In this document: piece by piece, positions 37,301-44,415 of the stretch
Layout: each line of letters starts with the position of its first letter
How positions within the stretch are numbered: the stretch's first letter is position 1
Assembly: GCA_947381965.1 (NCBI GenBank)
Contig: CANCXX010000008.1
Span: 52,699 to 116,698, forward strand
Length of the DNA stretch: 64,000 bases
Source of the DNA: an uncultured bacterium
Lineage (GTDB): Bacteria; Bacillota; Clostridia; Lachnospirales; Lachnospiraceae
Direction: 5' to 3'
Program-made: the position numbers and the translations under genes
Notes under the pieces: generated by a model
What the model saw: only the letters and a program-made list of their open reading frames with translations
The model's database searches: none
Told to the model about the DNA's origin: nothing

Positions 37301-38019
37301 GATTCTTTCTCTTTCTGCAATGACAGATAATTTAAAATTCTTTCATAATCATCAAAATAATCTATCTCTGACCAAAATACCCCTTCCACATCCTTCGTAT
37401 GTATTTGATATTCATTTTCATTAGTAAAAGAATACAACGTGTTTTCCCACCACATATCATGCCTGGAGGCACTTATCAATTGATCTAATCTGTTCAAAAA
37501 AACAGGCATAAACTTACGGCTTATTTTAGAAATACCCACATACTCACAACTTCGATACTGCAAGGGCAAATCCTTGCCATATTTTCTAATACATCCATTA
37601 TCAGTTGTTGAAAAAAAATAATCTCCTGTTTTTCTTCTGGACTTATCCACCAGCATTACAGCCTGATGCTGGTCTTCCATAATCATTTTCAGAATAATCT
37701 CAGAAAAAAATACATCCGCATTAAGAATCAGACATTCTCCCTCAAGCTCCTGTCTGGCAAACCATAAACTTGCAATACTGTTTGTTACATCATAAAAAGG
37801 ATTAAAATAATAATTTACATCAACATCCTTTAGTGCATTACGTATTACATTCTGCTGATAACCAACACAAACTGAAGTTTTTATCCCCCTGTCCATAAGC
37901 ATATCAACTGTTAATTTAATTAGCGGCGTCCCATTAATCGGTAATGTTGATTTGGGTATTTCCTTTACCATCCTGGAAATTCTCGTTCCTCTTCCAGCAG
38001 CCAACAGAATCGCTTTCAT
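37297..38019 (-). CDS. LicC/PntC-like nucleotidyltransferase
   Basis: 240 aa. NTP-transferase signature MKAILLAAGRGTRISRM...KSTLPINGTPLI, then NPFYDVTNSIASLWFARQEL and LILNADVFFSE, as in phosphocholine and phosphonate cytidylyltransferases. It should make a CMP- (or other nucleotide-) activated head group. First gene of the 22-kb cluster, with RBS AATAGGAGATTG. Coupled to the transaminase by an ATGA overlap. Confidence 0.88.
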   Translation of the reverse strand: MKAILLAAGRGTRISRMVKEIPKSTLPINGTPLIKLTVDMLMDRGIKTSVCVGYQQNVIRNALKDVDVNYYFNPFYDVTNSIASLWFARQELEGECLILNADVFFSEIILKMIMEDQHQAVMLVDKSRRKTGDYFFSTTDNGCIRKYGKDLPLQYRSCEYVGISKISRKFMPVFLNRLDQLISASRHDMWWENTLYSFTNENEYQIHTKDVEGVFWSEIDYFDDYERILNYLSLQKEKES

Positions 38020-38169
38020 TGTAACAATCTCCTATTTTTTCCAATATAGCGCATGTGCCGCACCATATCCAAGAAGCAGCGTACTATGTTTTTTGCTGTA
38101 AGAATAATTAAAATAAGGTACATACACTTATTGTAAATGCTTTAAAATTTTAAACTTAAGCCATTATTT
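38020..38169 (-). promoter_or_regulatory. Upstream region of the 22-kb cluster
   Basis: The only sizeable gap before the cluster. AT-rich, with a minus-strand TTTACA followed about 17 bases later by an A/T-rich -10-like TATTTT; this is a weak call. It also contains a short open stretch ending in GYGAAHALYWKK, which may be a remnant of coding DNA. Being the sole large upstream gap, it probably holds the main promoter. Confidence 0.35.
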
Positions 38170-38358
38170 TTATTTTAAATAAGGCATATTGGTCATTCTG
38201 AAATTTTCATTCCAAATGATGCAGACTGTTCTGCTTCGCTCCCGGTACCTCACAAAATCCTGTGTTCCCTGGGTCTTGGCATACCCAATGCACAAATTTC
38301 TAAATTTGTCTTCTAATGCCGTATTATTTTTATTATCATGAGCAAACCACCAGTCCAT
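38170..38358 (-). CDS. Unrecognised 62-aa reading frame, probably a fragment
   Basis: Starts MDWWFAHDNKNN, ends FRMTNMPYLK. It has no good RBS and lies between the TnpB-like gene and the cluster promoter on the same strand. It could be the tail of a decayed gene. Function not recognised. Confidence 0.3.
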   Translation of the reverse strand: MDWWFAHDNKNNTALEDKFRNLCIGYAKTQGTQDFVRYRERSRTVCIIWNENFRMTNMPYLK

Positions 38359-38384
38359 ATTGCTATGGTAAAGCCATGTGCAAT
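38359..38384 (-). other. Hairpin 34 bases after the TnpB-like stop codon
   Basis: ATTGC-TATGG / CCAT-GTGCAAT stem with a short loop. There is no U-tract, so it is not a normal terminator. In TnpB systems the guide RNA scaffold ends near here, so it may be a piece of an omega-RNA; this is inference only. Confidence 0.25.
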
Positions 38385-38417
38385 GTCATGATTTATCTGG
38401 CAATTCTCTCTTTTGAT

Positions 38418-39734
38418 CTAATTCAGTGTTTTCCCAGCCAGTCCGCGTTTTAATACATTTCTGGCCGTATTACATTTTTCCTCTTCAGCATACCCACAGA
38501 TGCTGCAAACAAACTGTCCATCCTTTCTGGTGCCTGCTGCCCCACAGACACTACATTCACCGCCAATATTCTTTCCCAGCACTTCTACTAAGTTAACGGA
38601 ATGTTCCCTGCACTTTTGCTCTAACCGTTTTCGAATATAGCCTCTTTGCCACATTGTAACAGAATAATTTATTTTTTTATTTACTCCTCCTGTTCCAGGT
38701 TTAGGCAGCCTGACTACATAAATGGTCTGTGGTTTTTCGGTTTGTAAAAAACGGTTTAATTCATGGTTTATATAACTATGCAAACGTTCCTGATATCTTC
38801 TCTTTTGGGAATGATATTTCCTGCGCCCCGGATTCGTCTCCCGGTTTTTATTGTAAATTCCGGTCTGGATACGCATCCATTCTGCATATTCAGTCTGATA
38901 TCTGCCCAGTTCCTCCCCAAAACAGTGTCCGCTGTCTGTAACCAGCATCGTATGATACCCAACCGACACACCCACCTGATTTATATAATCCGGATGTTTC
39001 TTTACTGTGACATTAACCGGAATACCAATTTCTATATCTCCTTTTTGTGGAAACAGTTTCATGTATATCTGGCATTTGTACTGATTGCTGTCCGTCAATG
39101 ATATAAAGATACGTTTTCTTTTTTCTTTTACAGAAACATAAATGCCATGATCAGCATAACGATATGATTTAGCTGAAAGAGAAAACCCATCTTCGCAATT
39201 TGTATATTGTCTGACATGATACTTTCTTACCTGCCTGCACAGATAACGGTGTAGTTTCTCCGCATTAACCTGAGCTGTCAATTTATCATAGACTTGCTGC
39301 ATTTCTTCCGGCAGTTCTTTTGCCCTCTTTCCGTTTAAAATTGCACTAAACACATTATTCACTTTCAGAACAAAACGTAAATAATGTTTCTCTTCCGCAG
39401 AAAATCCCTTATTTCTGCCAATCAGTTCCAGAACCTTATTTTTTGTCCTTGTCCACTGGCATCTGATATCCCCCAGCGCATCAAAAACCGCAAGATTAAA
39501 ATATACTGACGGCATTTCCAGTTCTGCACGCAAGCCACTTTTTGTCATCACATTCTGGACCGTATATCCTGGATAAATATCCGACAGACTTCCTATTCCG
39601 CCAAAACGAAAATATACATAATTTTTTACTGTTCTGTAATCCGCAGCAATTTCCATTAACTTTTTCATATCATCTTCCTGGACAGCTTCCTTATTATATT
39701 GGTGAACAGTCTTATAGATTTTTTCTGATGACAT
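38418..39734 (-). CDS. TnpB-like protein with substituted RuvC active site
   Basis: 438 aa from the ATG at 39734, chosen for its GAAGGG RBS; a longer frame starts at 39767. The C-terminal third matches the OrfB/TnpB family: RuvC-like NQVGVSVGYHTMLVTDSG, bridge-like helix with NPGRRKYHSQKRRYQERLH, SYINHELNRFL, and a zinc ribbon CSVCG/CSICG (Cys394, 397, 410, 413) followed by NTARNVLKRG. The three residues that align with the RuvC acidic triad are Ser257, Arg342 and Lys420 instead of Asp, Glu, Asp. No tnpA gene or IS ends were seen. It may be a domesticated RNA-guided DNA-binding protein, as in the known nuclease-dead TnpB-derived repressors. Confidence 0.75.
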   Translation of the reverse strand: MSSEKIYKTVHQYNKEAVQEDDMKKLMEIAADYRTVKNYVYFRFGGIGSLSDIYPGYTVQNVMTKSGLRAELEMPSVYFNLAVFDALGDIRCQWTRTKNKVLELIGRNKGFSAEEKHYLRFVLKVNNVFSAILNGKRAKELPEEMQQVYDKLTAQVNAEKLHRYLCRQVRKYHVRQYTNCEDGFSLSAKSYRYADHGIYVSVKEKRKRIFISLTDSNQYKCQIYMKLFPQKGDIEIGIPVNVTVKKHPDYINQVGVSVGYHTMLVTDSGHCFGEELGRYQTEYAEWMRIQTGIYNKNRETNPGRRKYHSQKRRYQERLHSYINHELNRFLQTEKPQTIYVVRLPKPGTGGVNKKINYSVTMWQRGYIRKRLEQKCREHSVNLVEVLGKNIGGECSVCGAAGTRKDGQFVCSICGYAEEEKCNTARNVLKRGLAGKTLN

Positions 39735-39773
39735 GTTTTTCCCTTCAGGACAATTGTAGATTTCCATGCTTAC

Positions 39774-39799
39774 TTACCAAAAAGTGTACTTTTTGGTAA
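39774..39799. promoter_or_regulatory. Palindromic operator 1
   Basis: Perfect 12-bp arms TTACCAAAAAGT and its complement around a 2-base centre (GT). It ends 7 bases before the long start of the TnpB-like gene, so it would sit in that gene's promoter or leader. Confidence 0.7.
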
Positions 39800-39900
39800 A
39801 AAAATTTTACGGTTAAATTTACCAAAAAAAACAATCGGATACCCTTGATTTTTTGATAAAAGTGTATTAAAATATCTAACAGTCCACAGGGATAAATCAA

Positions 39901-39926
39901 TTACCAAAAAGTACACTTTTTGGTAA
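39901..39926. promoter_or_regulatory. Palindromic operator 2
   Basis: Same 26-base palindrome with centre AC, 127 bases from copy 1 and 41 bases upstream of the MATE gene -10. A half-site (TTACCAAAAAAA) lies near 39818. The two copies flank the divergent promoter gap, which fits a dimeric winged-helix regulator such as an HxlR or MarR type; no regulator gene is adjacent. Confidence 0.7.
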
Positions 39927-39964
39927 TTTTAAAGAAAATTATTATACAACAAATCCAAAAGATA

Positions 39965-39973
39965 TGGTATAAT
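39965..39973 (+). promoter_or_regulatory. Extended -10 of the MATE gene
   Basis: TGGTATAAT, a consensus extended -10 (TATAAT at 39968-39973). The -35 region has no good match, as is usual for extended -10 promoters. Confidence 0.55.
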
Positions 39974-39996
39974 CCTTTTACAAAACCTTTACAGGA

Positions 39997-40041
39997 GTGG
40001 ATTTTTTAAGAGAATTCTTTTTTCGCCACACAGTTACGTGA
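39997..40041 (+). CDS. Possible 14-aa leader peptide of the MATE gene
   Basis: GTG-initiated frame VDFLREFFFRHTVT ending TGA at 40039-40041, inside the loop of the leader terminator. A ribosome stalled on it would cover the 5' arm of that stem. The AGGAG RBS overlaps the start codon, so translation is doubtful. Confidence 0.25.
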   Translation: MDFLREFFFRHTVT

Positions 40042-40061
40042 ATGTAATTGTGTGTTTTTTT
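40027..40061 (+). terminator. Leader terminator (attenuator) before the MATE gene
   Basis: Eleven-pair stem CACACAGTTAC / GTAATTGTGTG, loop of six, then seven T. It lies between the promoter and the RBS (AAGGAGG at 40071), so it must be bypassed for the pump to be made. Confidence 0.75.
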
Positions 40062-40084
40062 GTTTGCAATAAGGAGGAATCATT

Positions 40085-41425
40085 ATGGATCAGACATTTA
40101 TGAAAGAAAGAAAAATACTGCCGCTGGTACTATCCATGTCGCTTCCAATGGTCATTTCCATGGCTGTCAACTCTCTGTACAATATTATTGACAGTTATTT
40201 TGTAGCCAAAGTAAGCGAGAACGCCATAACCGCCCTGGCCTTGGTTTATCCGGTGCAAAACCTGATTAACGCCATCGCTATTGGTTTTGGCGTAGGCATA
40301 AATGCCGCTGTAGCGTTTTATTTAGGCGCCGGCGATCAAATCCGGGCGGATAAAAGCGCCGCCCAGGGAATTTTGTTTAATTTCATGCACGGCATTCTCT
40401 TAGCCATTATATGTATTGTGGGAATGCCTGCCTTTTTAGGAATTTTTTCATCAGATAAAGAACTGATCCGAATGGCACTGGCTTATTCTGACAGGGCATT
40501 TCTATTTTCCCCCATTATTGCCTTAAGCCTAGCTTTTGAAAAGATTTTCCAGTCCATGGGAAAAATGAAGATTACGATGCTCTGTATGATGTGCGGCTTT
40601 GTTGCAAATATTATTTTAGATCCTATAATGATTTTTGGAATTGGTATTTTTCCTGCCATGGGGATTGCAGGGGCCGCTTACGCCACAGGCATCGGCCAGT
40701 GTATTACGCTTATTGTATATGTTCTGTTTTATGTTATCTGCCGCATACCAATAAAAATCAGCTCCAGCACCATACGGCCGGATAAAACAATTATGAAAAA
40801 ATTATATTCAGTGGGTATCTCCGCTACCTTGAACCTGGCCCTGCCCTCACTGCTGATTTCCATGTTAAATGGAATGCTGGCGGACTTTTCCCAAAAATAT
40901 GTGCTTGTTCTTGGGGTCTACTATAAGCTGCAGACATTTATTTATCTGACTGCCAACGGAATTATCCAGGGCATCCGGCCATTAGTTGGATACAATTTTG
41001 GCGCTGGAAAACACGACCGTGTCAAAAAGATTTTCCATACGGCTCTGATAATGAACGCCGGCATTATGCTGACTGGCACGCTTTTGTCATGGATAATTCC
41101 AGGAAGGCTGATGGGATTATTTACGGAAAGCGCAGAAACAATAAAAATAGGTATAAACGCACTGCATATCATAAGCACTGGTTTTGTTATATCCGCTGTT
41201 TCCATTACCTGCTCCGGAGCGCTGGAAGGTTTGGGACAGGGCGGGAAATCTTTGTTTATCTCATTGCTCAGATATGTGGTGGTTATTCTTCCCTCAGCAT
41301 ATGTATTTAGCAGATTTATGGGCGCAGACGGCGTATGGACTGCCTTTGGCTTTACGGAATTTGTATCTGCCATTTTCGCTCTTTATATCTACAGGCATTT
41401 TACCATGCGCAGCTTACCGGAATAA
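40085..41425 (+). CDS. MATE-family multidrug efflux transporter
   Basis: 446 aa with about twelve membrane helices in two similar halves; MATE hallmarks include LPMVISMAVNSLYNIIDSYFVAK near the start, LALVYPVQNLINAIAIGFGVG, and IQGIRPLVGYNFGAGKHDRVKK at the start of the second half. Such pumps export cationic drugs in exchange for Na+ or H+. Transcription is probably controlled by the twin palindromes and the leader terminator. The only plus-strand gene in this part of the window. Confidence 0.93.
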   Translation: MDQTFMKERKILPLVLSMSLPMVISMAVNSLYNIIDSYFVAKVSENAITALALVYPVQNLINAIAIGFGVGINAAVAFYLGAGDQIRADKSAAQGILFNFMHGILLAIICIVGMPAFLGIFSSDKELIRMALAYSDRAFLFSPIIALSLAFEKIFQSMGKMKITMLCMMCGFVANIILDPIMIFGIGIFPAMGIAGAAYATGIGQCITLIVYVLFYVICRIPIKISSSTIRPDKTIMKKLYSVGISATLNLALPSLLISMLNGMLADFSQKYVLVLGVYYKLQTFIYLTANGIIQGIRPLVGYNFGAGKHDRVKKIFHTALIMNAGIMLTGTLLSWIIPGRLMGLFTESAETIKIGINALHIISTGFVISAVSITCSGALEGLGQGGKSLFISLLRYVVVILPSAYVFSRFMGADGVWTAFGFTEFVSAIFALYIYRHFTMRSLPE

Positions 41426-41431
41426 TTCAAC

Positions 41432-41457
41432 GGCGGCTGTTCTGTTTAACAGCCGCC
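41432..41457. terminator. Inverted repeat between convergent MATE and chemoreceptor genes
   Basis: Perfect 10-bp stem GGCGGCTGTT / AACAGCCGCC with a 6-base loop. Neither side has a strong U-tract, but the position between two convergent genes fits a shared terminator. Confidence 0.55.
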
Positions 41458-41501
41458 GCCAAAAAGTCCAATAACCTTGCGTTGTCCTTCCAAGGGGAGT
41501 T

Positions 41502-43181
41502 TTACCAACGGTTTCTCTCCAGTCTGAAAGCGCTAATCAGGCTCTTAAGCCTTCCTGCCTGTGAGGACAGCTCTTCACTGGTAGCTGCACATTCTTCGCT
41601 GGTGGCCGAATTTGTCTGAACCACGGCCGAAATCTGGTCAACGCCTTCATTTACCTGAGATAACGCAATCGTCTGCTTTTCCACAGCCTCAACCACAAAT
41701 GCCATTTTGGTGGTTACATTGCCTGCAAGCTGGTTGGTCTGATCCAGCGCTTCAATCACTCTTTCCATTACCTGACTGCCTTCTGTAATCGCTGTAATGG
41801 AACTGCTAATCAGTTCCTTGGTTGCCTTGGCCGCTTCATCAGATTTGGAAGCAAGATTTCTCACTTCATCTGCCACCACAGCAAATCCCTTTCCTGCCGA
41901 ACCAGCCCTTGCCGCCTCCACTGCCGCATTCAGGGCAAGAATATTGATTTGGAACGCAATATTTTCGATGGTTGCAATGATTGTATTGATTTCTCGTGAG
42001 GAATTAGAAATATTTTCCATTGCCCCATTTAATTCTCCCACACAATCCATGCTAATTCCCAGCTGGGCGCCTGCCTGATTGACAAAATCGCCAACTTCTG
42101 CAGCTACGGAAGAGGTCTGTCGGGCATTTTCGGAAATATCCGTTATAGTGGCGGAAATTTCCTGAACGGCGCTGGCCTGTTCAGTCGCCCCCTGGGCAAG
42201 AGCCTGTGCGCTGTCAGACATCTGGTCCGCCCCGGAAGCAACCTGACTGGCACTGGCCGCAATCTGTCCCATTGTCCTGTTTAGTTCTGTCTGAATACTG
42301 TCCAGTGACATTTTAATGGACTGGAAATCTCCCATGTAGGTCTGATTCGCGCTCTTTGTAAGATCCCCCCCTGCGATGGCTCCTAACACACCGGAAATTT
42401 CACCAATGTAAGACCGCAGACGGCAGATAGTCTCCTCAAATATCTGTCCCAATATTCCAATTTCATCATCTGAATATGCTTTTTCCCTGATTTTCTCTCC
42501 ACTGTTAAGGCCAAGATCACCTTTTTCCAGCTGCATAGCCACCTGGGTAATTTTTCCAAGAGGACTTGAAATTCGTTTTCTCAGATACAGCGCCATAATT
42601 ACAGCACAGATAATGATTGCAACTATGCTTACCGTTGTGGCAAAACTGATAACATGCGCGGTTTCCTGTTCAGCCGCCATCATGGATATTCCGGCAAAAA
42701 TCAATCCATTTACCTGCCCGTCCTCCCCTTTGGTGGGAACATAAGAGCACAAATAGCTTTCCCCAAGAATATCTGCCACACCCACATAGCTCTGTCCCTG
42801 CTTAAGCACAATATCATTCAGTTCCGATGACAGCTTCGTCCCGACCACCCGCTGGCCATCCTGGGTGACTGTACTGTACATCCGGGTATCCCCCTCAAAA
42901 ATAGTAAATTCACAGTCCATAAGACCCTTCAGCTCATCCAGCATCTGGTTCACATCCTCTTCGCCGGACATCAGCTCAAGCTCACGGGCCAGCATTTTGG
43001 TCCCATTGACACAACGTTCCTCCTGCATCTGCGTAATTAGAGTGTTAAACATATTAACACAAATAACCATTGCAAGCACAACAGACACTGCCTGCATGAC
43101 TATTACAACACAGCCGACCCTTCGTCCTATATGCTTGTGTTTCCTGGTCTTCCCGTCCCTGGACATCTGGTCATTTTCCAT
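41502..43181 (-). CDS. Methyl-accepting chemotaxis protein
   Basis: 559 aa. Membrane segment (about 22-46), extracellular single-Cache domain (about 55-170), second membrane segment (about 178-198), HAMP (about 200-255), then a long cytoplasmic coiled coil with the signalling hairpin FQINILALNAAVEAARAGSAGKGFAVVADEVRNLA. No CheR/CheB pentapeptide at the C-terminus. GGAGGAACC RBS. Senses an unidentified small molecule and signals through CheA/CheW. Confidence 0.94.
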   Translation of the reverse strand: MENDQMSRDGKTRKHKHIGRRVGCVVIVMQAVSVVLAMVICVNMFNTLITQMQEERCVNGTKMLARELELMSGEEDVNQMLDELKGLMDCEFTIFEGDTRMYSTVTQDGQRVVGTKLSSELNDIVLKQGQSYVGVADILGESYLCSYVPTKGEDGQVNGLIFAGISMMAAEQETAHVISFATTVSIVAIIICAVIMALYLRKRISSPLGKITQVAMQLEKGDLGLNSGEKIREKAYSDDEIGILGQIFEETICRLRSYIGEISGVLGAIAGGDLTKSANQTYMGDFQSIKMSLDSIQTELNRTMGQIAASASQVASGADQMSDSAQALAQGATEQASAVQEISATITDISENARQTSSVAAEVGDFVNQAGAQLGISMDCVGELNGAMENISNSSREINTIIATIENIAFQINILALNAAVEAARAGSAGKGFAVVADEVRNLASKSDEAAKATKELISSSITAITEGSQVMERVIEALDQTNQLAGNVTTKMAFVVEAVEKQTIALSQVNEGVDQISAVVQTNSATSEECAATSEELSSQAGRLKSLISAFRLERNRW

Positions 43182-43303
43182 CTTTGGTTCCTCCGTTTTT
43201 ACATATTCATTTTATTTTTAATATCATAGCATAAACCCTGTGCTTTTGGAAAGGGGGTGAGAAAAAAGATTTGGATTTTTGTGAAAAGGAAAATCTTCCA
43301 TAT

Positions 43304-44152
43304 TTATGACGCCTTTTTTGAAAAATTTATCTCAATAATCTCCGGAACATTCATAAACCGAAACGGATATTTTGTCAATCCAATTCCACTGCTGACATAC
43401 ATCCGCACCGGAGCTTTGGCTCCAATATCAGACGCCTCATAAAGCCCCTTTACAAACGCTCCGGACCCTGTGGGGATCTGCTTTTTGGTAAAGTAAGGAA
43501 TGGAAACCTGCCCCCCATGGGTATGGCCTGCCAAAACAAAATTATCACCAGCGCCTTCAATAAAGCCGGATATTACCGGCTCGTGGGCTACAATCAGATG
43601 GAACCTGTCTTTTTGCACGCAGCATAAATCAGAATCCATCTGCCCTAACAGATAATCGTCAAACCCAATTAACTCCATTTTATATTTTTCAAGAACCACA
43701 CAATCATTTACCAATACCTGAAATCCACATTGGGCAAGGAGCTCTTCATATATACTAAACGCTCCGCCCCCATAGTCATGATTTCCAAACACCGCATATT
43801 TTCCTTCTTTTGCCTTTATCCTCCCCAGCGCATCCCTTAGATAGTCCATATCCAATATTTCTTTATCCCTTCCATAATTGTCAATCAAATCCCCGCCAAA
43901 CACTACAATATCCGCTTCCCTGCCATTTATCATATCCACTATTTTCTTTACATGCTTTTCATCGTATAGCTCTCCAAAATGGGTGTCTGTAAAAAATACT
44001 GCCCTGCATGTTTCAATGTCCATATCTGTTTCCACAAAAATTTCTTTCACAATCAACATTTCAGGCTCCATGTAGCGGGAATAGCAAAAGACTGCCAAAA
44101 CTGCAGCCGCCAATAAAATTACCAGCTCTTTTATTTTTCGCTTTTTTTTCAT
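43304..44152 (-). CDS. Membrane-anchored metallophosphoesterase
   Basis: 282 aa. N-terminal membrane anchor (about 8-26). Calcineurin-like motifs FTDTHFG, VVFGGDLIDN, VFGNHDYGGG, VAHEP and LAGHTHGGQV are all present, as in YkuE/UDP-diacylglucosamine-hydrolase-like enzymes. Probably active at the outer membrane face with a Mn2+ or Fe centre. Substrate unknown. Confidence 0.9.
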   Translation of the reverse strand: MKKKRKIKELVILLAAAVLAVFCYSRYMEPEMLIVKEIFVETDMDIETCRAVFFTDTHFGELYDEKHVKKIVDMINGREADIVVFGGDLIDNYGRDKEILDMDYLRDALGRIKAKEGKYAVFGNHDYGGGAFSIYEELLAQCGFQVLVNDCVVLEKYKMELIGFDDYLLGQMDSDLCCVQKDRFHLIVAHEPVISGFIEGAGDNFVLAGHTHGGQVSIPYFTKKQIPTGSGAFVKGLYEASDIGAKAPVRMYVSSGIGLTKYPFRFMNVPEIIEINFSKKAS

Positions 44153-44177
44153 AAAAACCTCACATTCCTACCCAGAA

Positions 44178-44392
44178 TAGGTAATTGCGAAACTCGTAAA
44201 CTTGCCAAATATTCTGACAATCTATTCTGCGAAAAGCCTTATGCACCATGGAATCAAGACCATAGAAGGCAGGAGGGACGCTACCCGACTGTCTTCTGTC
44301 CTGCTGGGCTTGATGGAATGCACGGTGCAACAGGATTTAAGTGGAATATATTGTCAGAATGTTTCCACAACTTCAAGTTTCGCAATTACCTA
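44178..44392. mobile_element. 215-bp MITE
   Basis: Perfect 17-bp terminal inverted repeats TAGGTAATTGCGAAACT / complement at 44178-44194 and 44376-44392. Nested inverted repeats lie inside (ATTCTGACAA / TTGTCAGAAT, GCACC / GGTGC, GGCAGGA / TCCTGC), so it can fold almost end to end. Flanks carry CTACCCAGA at 44168-44176 and 44393-44401, a likely 9-10-bp target duplication. No coding capacity. Ends and duplication size suggest mobilisation by an IS4-type transposase. Confidence 0.8.
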
Positions 44393-44415
44393 CTACCCAG
44401 AGCATAACTGAAAAA

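Noticed and set aside
16364-38019. Ordinary NRPS or polyketide cluster
   Set aside because: No ketosynthase, condensation, acyltransferase or chain-release thioesterase domain could be found; all carriers are free-standing.
38418-39767. Complete IS200/IS605-type transposon
   Set aside because: No tnpA-like gene and no terminal palindromes were seen around the TnpB-like gene.
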